This document shows, piece by piece, positions 26,538-34,707 of a DNA stretch of 54,069 nt (its first letter is position 1; the number at the start of each line of letters is the position of its first letter). The position numbers were made by a program, and so were the translations under genes. The stretch comes from Sphingomonas sp. TREG-RG-20F-R18-01 (GTDB lineage Bacteria > Pseudomonadota > Alphaproteobacteria > Sphingomonadales > Sphingomonadaceae), in the NCBI RefSeq assembly GCF_022662475.1, contig NZ_JAKNQQ010000014.1, forward strand, positions 1 through 54,069, read 5' to 3'. The notes under the pieces are model-generated. The model had not been told where the DNA came from and searched no databases. It worked only from the letters and a program-made list of their open reading frames with translations.

Positions 26538-26858
26538 TTACGCCGATCCGCCCATCCAGCCGACGATCGTCGCTGCCGAGAATATGATGCCGATACCGAT
26601 CAGCACGGTAACCGCTTTTCCCCAATCCATCCGACCGGTCAGCTTGGCATAGCCGACCGCCATGACGGCGATGACGCCGACCACCGACGCGACGGTGGTC
26701 ATCCACGTCTTGATGGTGTTGAGGCCACCTTCGATCGCGGTTCCATCGGCAAAGGCCGGCTGCGCGATCGAAATGAGGGCGAGCGCACCGACAAAGCCGA
26801 TGACCTGCCGCGCGCGGGCGTCGGACAACATCCGGCCCATGCCTTGAGTGAACTTCAT
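26538..26858 (-). CDS. virB2: Pilin VirB2
   Basis: A 106-residue pilin precursor: a long basic leader (MKFTQGMGRMLSDARARQ), a hydrophobic signal ending QPAFADG, and two helices in the mature part (WMTTVASVVGVIAVMAVGYA and AVTVLIGIGIIFSAATIVGW) separated by a short basic turn (KLTGRMDWGK). This is the TrbC/VirB2 fold. The start at 26858 follows GGAGACCCGT; an in-frame ATG at 26870 is less likely. Confidence 0.9.
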   Translation of the reverse strand: MKFTQGMGRMLSDARARQVIGFVGALALISIAQPAFADGTAIEGGLNTIKTWMTTVASVVGVIAVMAVGYAKLTGRMDWGKAVTVLIGIGIIFSAATIVGWMGGSA

Positions 26859-26880
26859 ACGGGTCTCCATGGCTTGGGGT

Positions 26881-28209
26881 TTACCTCTCGAGATCGTGGG
26901 TGGGGCGGATCGGCTCGACCTGCCGAACAGGCGTCGGCTCGCGGACCGAAACATCCAGGCCGCGCCGCAGCACGTCCGAGATCATGTGGCGGCTCTCCAG
27001 GCTCGCGGACGTCATCCGGTCCGCGTCCCCGTCGAACGCCGCACCGAGATGCTGCTCCATCGCCGCCTGCGCCTGCAGCGCGCCCGCGAGGCGCGGTTCG
27101 GCGGCAATCCGTTCCGCCCCGCCATGCAGGAACAGTTCGGCCAGTTCGTCATTTTCGTGACGTCGCTCAGGCGCGGCCTGACGAAGGCGCTCCTCCCGAA
27201 CGATATGGGGTTCCTCTTCGGGCTGTCGCTCGGGCGCAGCCATCGCTTCTTCTGCCAGGCTGTGTTCGGGTTCGGCGGCGAGCGCGCCGCCGAGCGGCAC
27301 GTTCGCACCGGCTTCGCTGGCGACTTCGTGCCGGTTGAGCCCGGAGCGGACGATGTAGATCGCATCGGCGATTTCGCCGTCCCACGCGCCGTCGCGCGCC
27401 ATCTGGCGCAGACCGTCGGGTTCATAACCGGACCTTGTGAAGGCGCTGACCAGCGTCGGGCTTTCCAAGGCCCGCTCCAGCGCCCCGTTCAGCGCATCCC
27501 TGTTCAGATCGATACGTTCGGCCTGAACCTCCCTCCGCAAGGGGTCCATGTCCTCGCTGACGGCCGCGTGGAGCGCCTTGCGATCCTGCGTGTGGACGCT
27601 CAACGTCAACAGGAGGCGCTTGTCTGTGTCGGACAATTCGGTGCTGCTTCCGCTTGGCAACGGCTGAGGCGCGCCGTTCCTCTCCGCGTCGGCCGACGGC
27701 GCGAGGGCTGTCGCCTCCGTCGCCCCGACAGCCGCCGTCGGAGCGACGGGTTCGACAGTCGGCGCCGGCTTCTCCGCCACCTCACGGTCGCGTCGTGCAG
27801 CATCGGCATGACGCAGCTCCTCCATTCGCGCCTGTTCGTCGAAGCTCGGCTCATAGCCTCGCACGGTCAGGCCTTCGCGCGACGCCGCCGTCCACACGGC
27901 CTGACGAAACTCACGCGAACCTTCGACGTCGATCCCCGCCCAGCCATTGTGCTTGGCGATCGTGACCAGAGCCGAGACGGTCTCGGGATCCTCGTTTCGA
28001 GCAATGATGCGATCGCCGGCAATCTCGATCGACGGGTTCTCCCGATCCGTCGGCAGGAACATGCCGACGCGGCGCTCGCTGCCGTCGGACGGCTCGATGA
28101 TCCGGACCTGATAGCGTGTCGCCAGCTCGGGCGGGATCTGGAACCCAGCCTGTCCGGCTTGCGTCTCCGCGTCGAGGCCGCCCCGCGCAACGCTGTTGTC
28201 CGCGCTCAT
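26881..28209 (-). CDS. LPD7-domain conjugation-associated protein
   Basis: A 442-residue soluble protein. Residues about 25-125 (TRYQVRIIEPSDGSERRVGM, IIARNEDPETVSALVTIAK, GWAGIDVEGSREFRQAVW) match my memory of LPD7, a domain often fused behind relaxases or placed next to them. The rest is Glu/Ala/Arg-rich and mostly helical or disordered. It overlaps VirB1 and lies upstream of virB2. It may help the relaxase or DNA processing. No relaxase catalytic motifs (HxH, Tyr) were seen, so it is not the relaxase itself. Confidence 0.7.
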   Translation of the reverse strand: MSADNSVARGGLDAETQAGQAGFQIPPELATRYQVRIIEPSDGSERRVGMFLPTDRENPSIEIAGDRIIARNEDPETVSALVTIAKHNGWAGIDVEGSREFRQAVWTAASREGLTVRGYEPSFDEQARMEELRHADAARRDREVAEKPAPTVEPVAPTAAVGATEATALAPSADAERNGAPQPLPSGSSTELSDTDKRLLLTLSVHTQDRKALHAAVSEDMDPLRREVQAERIDLNRDALNGALERALESPTLVSAFTRSGYEPDGLRQMARDGAWDGEIADAIYIVRSGLNRHEVASEAGANVPLGGALAAEPEHSLAEEAMAAPERQPEEEPHIVREERLRQAAPERRHENDELAELFLHGGAERIAAEPRLAGALQAQAAMEQHLGAAFDGDADRMTSASLESRHMISDVLRRGLDVSVREPTPVRQVEPIRPTHDLER

Positions 28210-28805
28210 CTGAAGACCTCGACGGCGCTGGAAGCGATCTGCCCCACCACCCAGCTATCGTTGTCGGCCGCTGGCTTGGCCGGGCTCACCGTCAGAACTG
28301 TCGCGGACGGCGAGCCCGGGATGGGCGGGGGCGTCTGGATCGTCCCCATGTGGCTCGCGGCCGACCAGATGCGACCGACATAACCATTGCGGAAACCGCG
28401 CGTCAGCGTGCCGGTGTTGTAGAGCGAGTAGGTCGCAGAGATCGCGTCCAGCCCCGTATAATGCTGGATCGCGAGGTCATATCCCGCCCGGAGCATCGAG
28501 GATGCGAGCCGCAGGTTCGTACAAGGATCGAAGGCCTGCTCGATGCTGACACCCAGTCGCGCGAAATTGGCGGAGTTCACCTGAGCCAACCCGACATCGA
28601 CCGTATAGCCGGCCGCCATGTACCGCCGCACCAGCGCAGCACCGTCGGCGATCGACGCGGCGTGGACACGCGGCCCCTTGTTGATATTGATCGCCAGATC
28701 GTCGCCGCCGCTTTCGGTCACGACGAGGGGAACAACCGCCTCGGTCGCGATCTCAGGCGCGCATTGCTGCGCAAGCATCGTGATCGCGGCGATGGCGTGG
28801 ATCAT
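28206..28805 (-). CDS. virB1: VirB1 lytic transglycosylase
   Basis: A 199-residue SLT-type enzyme that opens peptidoglycan for the transfer channel. The catalytic Glu is in VVTESGGDDLAIN, with VGLAQVNSANFARLG and SATYSLYNTGTLTRG as the following conserved elements. The N-terminus is only weakly hydrophobic, so export may rely on a short signal. The tail (PPPIPGSPSA onwards) is Pro/Ala-rich, as in VirB1. It overlaps both neighbours by a few bases. Confidence 0.88.
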   Translation of the reverse strand: MIHAIAAITMLAQQCAPEIATEAVVPLVVTESGGDDLAININKGPRVHAASIADGAALVRRYMAAGYTVDVGLAQVNSANFARLGVSIEQAFDPCTNLRLASSMLRAGYDLAIQHYTGLDAISATYSLYNTGTLTRGFRNGYVGRIWSAASHMGTIQTPPPIPGSPSATVLTVSPAKPAADNDSWVVGQIASSAVEVFR

Positions 28806-29155
28806 TGCTGCGTCACCGTTTGGTAGCGGGTGTCGAGCGCGTACCGCGACGTTCCGCCATCGGCCTGCGTCACGGTCAGGTCGTAGCCGTGCTTGGCCTT
28901 TTTCATTTTAACGCCGACCCCGGTGCAGGTCGGGAACGAGCCGCCGATAGCGAGGTCGTTCCAGAGTTTCGTGATCGGCGGGACGCACTCGACATATTTC
29001 GTCGGCGAACCAGGTGTCGCGAGGCAGAGGACCACCTGACACCCCCAGTCCGACGCGTAGGCGGGTTGTGGGGCCGCGACCGCCACGACGCCGGCCACGC
29101 AAAGCGCGATGGCGCCAGTGGCGCGGCCCAGCTTGGTCATCAGATATCGGATCAT
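28802..29155 (-). CDS. trbM: TrbM-like exported protein
   Basis: A 117-residue protein with a signal peptide (IRYLMTKLGRATGAIALCVA to QPAYAS) and a Cys-rich mature part (DWGCQVVLCLATPGSPTKYV, CVPPITKLWNDL, SFPTCTGVG) that fits TrbM/KikA. TrbM proteins are needed for conjugation in IncP systems, although their role is poorly defined. The ATG at 29155 has GGAGG upstream and is preferred to an upstream in-frame start. It overlaps virB1 at its end. Confidence 0.78.
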   Translation of the reverse strand: MIRYLMTKLGRATGAIALCVAGVVAVAAPQPAYASDWGCQVVLCLATPGSPTKYVECVPPITKLWNDLAIGGSFPTCTGVGVKMKKAKHGYDLTVTQADGGTSRYALDTRYQTVTQQ

Positions 29156-29994
29156 GAGCCACCTCCATGCGTTGCGCGCCACTCTTCGGTTGCGAACACG
29201 TCCCACTGCGCCGGTGCATTGGCGGCAAGGGTGAGGGCTGAGGCCGGCGCGGTCGGTGCGGGGGCCGCCTCAACTCCGGCGGGCGTCGGCGCGGACGGCG
29301 CGTCGCCTTGTGCGACGGTGATGATCCAGTCCTCGTCGCCTTCGATCGGTCGGGTCCGGTCGATGACCTGTCCGGGTCGCGCGAACGCCACATGCCAGTG
29401 GTTCGCGTGACCGCGATCCCCCGGCCCGAGCAGCTCGATGATACGGATACCGCTCTGTGCCATGAGCGCCCGGATCTGCTCGCGGTCGATCGCGTGGACG
29501 CCGCCTGCGGGAACGAAATCGACCGCCTGGCCGAACTTGTGCCAGCTATACCGCGCGCCGTAGCTGGCGTTCATTGGGCGGAGCGTATCGGTGATCCGCG
29601 AGCCAAAGGCGCGACGAACGAGGGCTGCGACGTTCGACGCCGAGGGCGCGCGCACTGAGCCGATAGAAGACCGGTCGTCGTCGATGTGAGAGAGCGCGCA
29701 GGCATCAAAAACCGTTGCCGGCGTGATACCGTAAGTCGCGAAATCACGGCCGCGGATCGCCAGCGGCCCCGCCTCGAAGTCCGCGCCCAACGCGAGCAGA
29801 TCACGCACCGTCGCCTCTGCGTCAGCTGCGTTGCCCGGCTGCCGAACGAGGACCGCACCCGAACGAACGGCGACTGCGAGCGACGCGGGAGACGGCGTTC
29901 CGGCCCCGGCTAGCCCGGCGGCACAGAGTTGAATTGCCTTCGCTACGATACTCGCCGGAAGCACATCAATGCACCAATGCTGAATTGAACCCAA
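29152..29994 (-). CDS. M15-type peptidase with a decayed VirB1-like front
   Basis: A 280-residue protein. Residues about 115-215 carry the M15 (D-Ala-D-Ala/VanY-like) zinc motif: SWHKFGQAVDFVP and, later, HANHWHVAF. Residues about 10-100 resemble a VirB1 lytic transglycosylase without its catalytic Glu: RQPGNAADAEATVRDLLALG and GITPATVFDAC line up with the equivalent parts of the neighbouring VirB1. The tail is Ala/Pro-rich. It may cut peptide stems while VirB1 cuts glycan. The start is uncertain: a TTG at 29994 or a GTG at 29964, neither with a good ribosome-binding site. It is the first gene of the transfer operon. Confidence 0.65.
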   Translation of the reverse strand: MGSIQHWCIDVLPASIVAKAIQLCAAGLAGAGTPSPASLAVAVRSGAVLVRQPGNAADAEATVRDLLALGADFEAGPLAIRGRDFATYGITPATVFDACALSHIDDDRSSIGSVRAPSASNVAALVRRAFGSRITDTLRPMNASYGARYSWHKFGQAVDFVPAGGVHAIDREQIRALMAQSGIRIIELLGPGDRGHANHWHVAFARPGQVIDRTRPIEGDEDWIITVAQGDAPSAPTPAGVEAAPAPTAPASALTLAANAPAQWDVFATEEWRATHGGGS

Positions 29995-30029
29995 GCAGAT
30001 GTCAGCGACTAGAGGAAGTCGACATCAAA

Positions 30030-30100
30030 AGGTTAAACCTGAAGCAGCAGGCAAACAACAACACATCTGGAGCGATCCAGTCGCCATTATGGAGTGATCC
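30030..30100. promoter_or_regulatory. Divergent control region with palindrome and 22-bp-spaced repeats
   Basis: AGGTTAAACCT (30030-30040) is a perfect inverted repeat. GGAGCGATCC (30069-30078) and GGAGTGATCC (30091-30100) are 22 bases apart, about two helical turns, and the first lies inside CTGGAGCGATCCAG, a partial palindrome. All lie in the gap between the transfer operon and the divergent nuclease gene, so they may be operators for both. I found no confident promoter hexamers. Confidence 0.35.
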
Positions 30101-30138
30101 GGGGTAATCTATTGCGACTAAACGCACGGTATTGCACG

Positions 30139-30915
30139 ATGACCGTACGAGATGTGTTTCAAACGGCTTTAGGTAATTGTCGGCTAGGCCAGCACCTAGC
30201 TGATTCAGTTGTCGAGTGGTTTCGAGGTGACTGGGACGAGGGTGGATATACGGGCCATGCGCTCTTGAAGCTGCAAGCTATATCGGGCGGGTTGGCGCTC
30301 TTGATCGCCATCGGCTTCTGGTATCGGCCGTTCGACGACAAGCGGGCTGGGAGGCGCGGTGAGGTTTCGGCCTGCAGCGTCGCTGCGACGCATGACTTCT
30401 GCGATGCCGTTGCCGGCCTATCGACGGCGCTCCGCAATCCCTTCTTGCGGGTGGACCGAACCAGCATCCTGCCGCCCCGCGATACGCCAGGGGCCGTCGA
30501 TCCCTCTATCACTCAGGCGAACATCGGCACGACGATCTGCCGACCCGGCTATGCCCGATCGGTCCGCCCCTCCTTCGCGGTTACCGCGCCCGTCAAACGG
30601 CGCTTGATGGACGCGCAGCATCCGGGTGGGTCCTTCGCCGATTACGAACTCGACCATCTGATCCCGATCTCGCTTGGCGGCGCGGCGCTCGACCTGCGTG
30701 ATCTGTGGCTCCAGCCCCGGCGCGGCCAGGCGAACGCGGCCGACAAGAATGCCTTGGCCTATGTCTTGTGGCGATTGGTTTGCGAGCGCCGCGTGCCGCT
30801 TCGGACAGCGCAGCAGGCCATCCGGCGCGACTGGACGAAGGCCTACGACACATACGCGACGCCCGAGAATGTGGCGCGCTACCACTTTGCGCACCGCCAA
30901 GAGGAGCGCGACTAG
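30139..30915 (+). CDS. Membrane-anchored HNH-type nuclease-like protein
   Basis: A 258-residue protein (from the ATG at 30139; a GTG at 30094 is an alternative). One hydrophobic helix (LQAISGGLALLIAIGFWY) lies near residue 55-75. The C-terminal domain (about 165-245) has YELDHLIPISLGGAALDLRD, then LWLQPRRGQANAADKN. This is the ELDHLIPxxLGG / NLW type of HNH fold seen in many small nuclease-like proteins. It may act on DNA at the envelope. It is divergent from the transfer operon and lies ahead of the SSB gene. Confidence 0.55.
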   Translation: MTVRDVFQTALGNCRLGQHLADSVVEWFRGDWDEGGYTGHALLKLQAISGGLALLIAIGFWYRPFDDKRAGRRGEVSACSVAATHDFCDAVAGLSTALRNPFLRVDRTSILPPRDTPGAVDPSITQANIGTTICRPGYARSVRPSFAVTAPVKRRLMDAQHPGGSFADYELDHLIPISLGGAALDLRDLWLQPRRGQANAADKNALAYVLWRLVCERRVPLRTAQQAIRRDWTKAYDTYATPENVARYHFAHRQEERD

Positions 30916-30966
30916 GCTCGCACAGGCCCGCCGGATCCGATCCGAACATCAACGAAGGAGGAAATC

Positions 30967-31290
30967 ATGCCACAGAATATTGCCGAGTTCCGGATCATCG
31001 GTCGCATCGGCAAAATCACGGCGCGCGAGAAGGTCACCTATGTGAGCGTCGCCGCCAATTATAACCGCCGCGACGGCGACGACTGGAAGACCGACACGCT
31101 GTGGAACAGCGTCGTGTGCTTCTCCAATGTCGGACCCCAGGTCGAAGCAGCCGGGAAGGGTGATCTGGTGCATGTCACCGACCGGGTCCGCGAGAGCAAC
31201 CACGGCGAAGGCAACGAGGTTTCCTACCGCACCGAGCTGATCGCCGACACCTTCTCGATCCTGACCAAGGCCGAAGCCGAGCATAGCTGA
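30967..31290 (+). CDS. ssb: Single-stranded DNA-binding protein
   Basis: A 107-residue OB-fold SSB-like protein: FRIIGRIGKITAREKVTYVS, SVAANYNRRDGDDWKTDT, LWNSVVCFSNVGPQVEAA, GDLVHVTDRVRES. The order matches SSB strands, with a short C-terminus that lacks the acidic DDDIPF tip. It probably coats transfer or replication intermediates. GAAGGAGGAAATC before the ATG is a strong ribosome-binding site. Confidence 0.85.
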   Translation: MPQNIAEFRIIGRIGKITAREKVTYVSVAANYNRRDGDDWKTDTLWNSVVCFSNVGPQVEAAGKGDLVHVTDRVRESNHGEGNEVSYRTELIADTFSILTKAEAEHS

Positions 31291-31506
31291 TTGGGGGTCG
31301 GAAGCGGGTTGCCGGCACGGCTCCACCTCCGCCGCGTTGCGGTCGAGCCAGCGTGGCCGTTCCAACTCGGTCGGGTGACGATCCTCGCTTGGTTGCCACC
31401 CCGGACGAAAGAGATCGTCGCGCCGCGCGCGGCCCACCTTCTCATGCCGACCATCCAGAGTGGAGGATGCCGCCTGTGCCTTCGGTGATATTTTCCGGAG
31501 GCTAAA

Positions 31507-32412
31507 GTGACCGAAACCGACCAACTTCACAGGACCTGGCCGATGACGAGACTACCGCTCGATGCCGAAACCCGAGCCAAGAACATCGTCGAACAACTCG
31601 GCGGGGTGTGGCGCGGCACTCGCGGCGAATGCCGCTGCCCGGCCCATGACGATGGCTCCCCCAGCCTGTCCGTTCGCCTCGGCGATTCGGCGATCCTCTT
31701 CCACTGTTTTGCCGGCTGTACAGCGCTCGAGGTGCTGAAGGCGCTTCAGCGCCAAAAGCTCCACGACCGTTCTGCGGTGGCAATGCCGGAGGGCAAACCG
31801 AAGCGCGACATGGGCGCGCTCGCCCTGCGTCTCTGGAACGCCAGCGTGCCGGTCTCGGGCACGCTCGCCGAAGCCTATCTCGTCGCCCGCGGCCTCTCCG
31901 CGCCCTATCCCAAGGCTTTGCGCTTCAACCCGGCGACCATATTCGGCTCCGGTGCCGACAGACGCGTAATGCCCGCGATGATCGCCGCAGTCGAAAACGA
32001 CCTCGGACTGGTTGCCGTCCAGCGGACCTTCCTCGATCCTGTCGATGTGCTGCGCAAGCCCATCCCAAAGCCGAAGGTTGCGCTCGGACTGCTCGGCACA
32101 GCAGCGATCCGTCTTGCGCCCGCTACCCACGAGCTGGGCCTTGCCGAAGGGATCGAGGACGCCCGATCGGCGACTGAATGGTTCGGGACGCCGACATGGG
32201 CGCTGGGCGGTGTCGAACGGCTAGCCTTCGTCGCGATCCCGGAGAAGGTCCGCCGGGTGATCGTTTACGGTGACCGAGGCCGCGCGGCCGACCGCCTGCT
32301 GGAAAAGGCACGCGATCACCTGACAGCGAACGGGCGCGAGCTCATCAGCCGCGTGCCCGAGGATCATGACGACTGGAACGACGCCTGGCGCGCGCACCAG
32401 CGGAGCGCATGA
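31507..32412 (+). CDS. CHC2/Toprim primase-like protein
   Basis: A 301-residue protein. A zinc-finger region CRCPAHDDGSPSLSVRLGDS...FHCFAGC fits the CHC2 class of primases. A Toprim-like part follows (LAEGIEDARSATEWFGTPTW, VRRVIVYGDRG). Small proteins of this kind are frequent on conjugative elements next to SSB and SRAP genes, where they may prime the incoming strand. The start is a GTG at 31507 with GGAGG at good spacing. The preceding 210 bases hold nothing supportable. Confidence 0.8.
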   Translation: MTETDQLHRTWPMTRLPLDAETRAKNIVEQLGGVWRGTRGECRCPAHDDGSPSLSVRLGDSAILFHCFAGCTALEVLKALQRQKLHDRSAVAMPEGKPKRDMGALALRLWNASVPVSGTLAEAYLVARGLSAPYPKALRFNPATIFGSGADRRVMPAMIAAVENDLGLVAVQRTFLDPVDVLRKPIPKPKVALGLLGTAAIRLAPATHELGLAEGIEDARSATEWFGTPTWALGGVERLAFVAIPEKVRRVIVYGDRGRAADRLLEKARDHLTANGRELISRVPEDHDDWNDAWRAHQRSA

Positions 32413-32454
32413 AACCGCAACTGCGGCAGCTGAATTACGCGGATCATGGGCATG

Positions 32455-33078
32455 TTAGCCGAGCCGCATCAACTGGGAAGGGTAGGGGGCGACGAGCCCC
32501 TTCAGATCGTCCCATGGTGCCGATAGCCAGTGATCATAGTCGTCGTCGTGAAGGATAACTGGCATCGCCTTTGGATGGATCGGCGCGACGATCGCATTCG
32601 GCTCTGTGGTCAAGAACCCATAGGCATTCCCGCGCTCGGTCGGTCGCCAGATTCCGGCAAAGGCAAAAATCGGGCGGCTAGGCACGTCGAACCAGTGCAG
32701 CGGCTTCTTTCCGTCCTCGCCCGGCGCGACCCCGAACTCGGAGAACGCTGTCACCGGCACCAGGCAACGACGCCCCGGCGTTGTCAGCATCGACCGCCAG
32801 AAGCTCGAACTGAGATTGCGCACGTTGGTCACGTACTTGGTGAGCTTGACCGCTGGATCGCGCTTGCTCGGCACCTGGGTCGGTACACCCCACTCCATCC
32901 GCTCGATCTTCCGGTCGGCGCCGTCCTGGATGACCACTTGGCCGTAGAACGGCGTCTTCTTGCCCGTCGGAAAGATGTCGGGGACCGGATACGTCTCGTC
33001 GGGCTCGTAAGGCGGGCGGATGCCGAATGTAGCGGCGATCTCCGTCTGCTTCGCGGTCAGCCTGTATCGATTGCACAT
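32455..33078 (-). CDS. SRAP-family abasic-site DNA-protein crosslink protein
   Basis: A 207-residue SOS-response-associated-peptidase (YedK/HMCES) family protein. The conserved Cys2 (MCNRYRLT) forms the crosslink to abasic single-stranded DNA after Met removal. The later signature LVPVTAFSEFG and HPKAMPVIL (His) are present. It protects single-stranded DNA, such as that exposed during transfer. It is convergent with the primase-like gene and sits close to HU. Confidence 0.92.
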   Translation of the reverse strand: MCNRYRLTAKQTEIAATFGIRPPYEPDETYPVPDIFPTGKKTPFYGQVVIQDGADRKIERMEWGVPTQVPSKRDPAVKLTKYVTNVRNLSSSFWRSMLTTPGRRCLVPVTAFSEFGVAPGEDGKKPLHWFDVPSRPIFAFAGIWRPTERGNAYGFLTTEPNAIVAPIHPKAMPVILHDDDYDHWLSAPWDDLKGLVAPYPSQLMRLG

Positions 33079-33127
33079 CCGAGCACCCTTTCGGTGCCGG
33101 CAAGCTCCGCCCGCCGGCCCTCTGGCC

Positions 33128-33397
33128 TTAGAGCTTGTCCTTCAGACCCTTGGCGGGTGTGAAGGAGACCTTCTTCGATGCAGCGATCGTCATCGCCTCG
33201 CCGGTCGACGGATTGCGGCCCTGGCGCTCAGGACGATCCTTAACCGAGAACTTGCCGAAGCCGGCGATCGAGACTTCTTCGCCTTTTGCGGCCGCGCTTG
33301 CGATCTGGTCGAACACGGCGGCGATTGCGGCCTTGGCCTCTGCCTCGCTCGTGCCTGTCGTCCCAGCGACGCCCTTCGCCAGTTCTCCGATGTTCAT
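33128..33397 (-). CDS. hup: HU-family DNA-binding protein
   Basis: An 89-residue HU/IHF-family protein: MNIGELAKGVAGTTGTSEAE, the core EEVSIAGFGKFSVKDRPERQ, then GRNPSTGEAMTIAASKKVSF and a Lys-rich end. The length and GRNPxTGE arm match HU. It bends DNA and may serve as an architectural factor for the element. Start at 33397. Confidence 0.93.
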   Translation of the reverse strand: MNIGELAKGVAGTTGTSEAEAKAAIAAVFDQIASAAAKGEEVSIAGFGKFSVKDRPERQGRNPSTGEAMTIAASKKVSFTPAKGLKDKL

Positions 33398-33610
33398 GCT
33401 ACTTACTCTCCCTAGTGGATCTGGCCGGACCTTAGCCGTGCCGAGCGCCGATACAATGATGCTCCTCGACGATGCGCATGTCGCGGGCGCCCGCCTGATG
33501 GTCCGCAAACTGGCTAATCATGACGTGGTCGAGGTGTATCAGCCCGGGTGCGGACAGGGGGCGATCGCCGAGCTGGCGCCCGAGCCAACTCAAAGACTTC
33601 GGCCGGGTCT

Positions 33611-34054
33611 CTAATGCGCGCTGCGCTCTCGCGTGACGCGCGGATCTTCATACAGGTCGCGGATTGCGCGCAGGCGAAAGACGTTCCACCAGCGCTGCCA
33701 TCGATGCTCGGCCGCATCGTGGATCATATGGCAACGCTGGCAGAGCGCCGCGAGATTGCCGGGCATGCTGTTGCCTGGATCGTGATCGAGATGCGCACAA
33801 GCCAGCACGACATAAGTCGTTCGTACCGACGCCAGAATGAAGCCGCCCTTGAGCGCGATCCGCTTGCCACGGCCGGAGCGCCAACACACGGCATCGGCAT
33901 CCCACCAGCGACCATCGCCAAGATGTGCGACCCGACGCATATGCGGCCTCGAGCAGTGCTCGCAGCGCGCGCCGGCTCGATCGAACCGGATCACGTCCGA
34001 CAGCTGGCGCCAGTCGATCGGGTAAAGCCAGCGGTTTTCAGGGCGGATCGGCAT
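33611..34054 (-). CDS. HNH-type endonuclease-like protein
   Basis: A 147-residue protein with two zinc-type Cys pairs (CEHCSRPH and CQRCHMIHD) around LACAHLDHDPGNSMPGNLAA, which has the DH...N geometry of the HNH active site. This is a small HNH nuclease of unknown target, of a type often found on plasmids and in phage-like regions. The ATG at 34054 is the likely start. It lies upstream of HU on the same strand. Confidence 0.72.
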   Translation of the reverse strand: MPIRPENRWLYPIDWRQLSDVIRFDRAGARCEHCSRPHMRRVAHLGDGRWWDADAVCWRSGRGKRIALKGGFILASVRTTYVVLACAHLDHDPGNSMPGNLAALCQRCHMIHDAAEHRWQRWWNVFRLRAIRDLYEDPRVTRERSAH

Positions 34055-34063
34055 CTCGATTCT

Positions 34064-34321
34064 ATGAGTCAGCCAATGGCAGAACGAAAGCGAAATCTTC
34101 TCGGTTTGTTTTTGGTCTGTTGTGTAACCGTTCTAGCAATCAGTGCCATGCCACTTACACGTACCACGCGAGCGATACCGGCAACTCGAGGAGCAAGCGG
34201 CACGGACGACGCTTTGTGTGAGTTTGCGTACACTGGTCGATGCAGCCCGAGTACGCTTTTGTATTCCCCTAACCAACCAGGGCCGCGCACCTTGAACCGA
34301 TTATGTCGACTTACGGCGTGA
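34064..34321 (+). CDS. Possible small exported protein
   Basis: A frame of 85 residues from an ATG at 34064: a basic start (MSQPMAERKRN), a hydrophobic segment (LLGLFLVCCVTVLAISAM) and a polar tail with Cys pairs (DDALCEFAYTGRC). It looks like an exported peptide, but no ribosome-binding site precedes either candidate ATG. It covers most of the gap between the HNH gene and hipB. Confidence 0.25.
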   Translation: MSQPMAERKRNLLGLFLVCCVTVLAISAMPLTRTTRAIPATRGASGTDDALCEFAYTGRCSPSTLLYSPNQPGPRTLNRLCRLTA

Positions 34322-34338
34322 GGTCGTATATAACCGAC

Positions 34339-34365
34339 CATATTGTCCACATGGACGCTAATATG
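34339..34365. promoter_or_regulatory. Candidate operator upstream of hipB
   Basis: GTCCACATGGAC (34345-34356) has inverted GTCCA/TGGAC arms and is bracketed by CATATT (34339-34344) and AATATG (34360-34365), also inverse copies. The site ends 9 bases before the hipB start, where HipB-type repressors usually bind to control their own operon. Confidence 0.5.
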
Positions 34366-34374
34366 AGACCCTAA

Positions 34375-34707
34375 ATGCGATCGACGGTTGCTGATACCCT
34401 GCCGCCACGCGTGAGGCGGAGCTTGGCGAAGCTAGGTGCCGATATCGCTTTGGCGCGCAAGAAACGCAGCCTTACGGCGGTTATGATGGCCGAACGCATC
34501 GGTGTGGCTAAGAGCACATATCTCAAACTGGAAAAAGGCGATCCGACCGTCGCGTTAGGTACATACGCCATGACCTTCTTCGTTCTGGGTTTTGGCGAGA
34601 GCCTTGGAGATATCCTCGACGCTAGGAACGACGAGCAGGGTCTGTTGCTCGACGTGGAACGCATGCCGCAGCGCGTCCGCAGACCCAAGCCGCCGGTTTC
34701 GCTGTGA
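34375..34707 (+). CDS. hipB: HipB-like XRE-family antitoxin/repressor
   Basis: A 110-residue protein with an XRE helix-turn-helix (LGADIALARKKRSLTAVMMA, ERIGVAKSTYLKLEKGDPTV). HipB proteins bind and neutralise HipA and repress the operon. It overlaps hipA (GTGA), so the two are translationally coupled. Inverted repeats lie immediately upstream. Confidence 0.82.
   Translation: MRSTVADTLPPRVRRSLAKLGADIALARKKRSLTAVMMAERIGVAKSTYLKLEKGDPTVALGTYAMTFFVLGFGESLGDILDARNDEQGLLLDVERMPQRVRRPKPPVSL

Noticed and set aside
26848..28383. Long plus-strand frame of 511 codons
   Set aside because: It is antisense to the LPD7-like gene and has no ribosome-binding site or recognisable domain.
30069..30100. Iteron-type replication origin
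   Set aside because: Only two short copies and no replication initiator gene nearby.
33456..33614. Plus-strand 52-codon frame between HU and the HNH gene
   Set aside because: Protein-like (MMLLDDAHVAGARLMV) but without a ribosome-binding site, and squeezed between two minus-strand genes.
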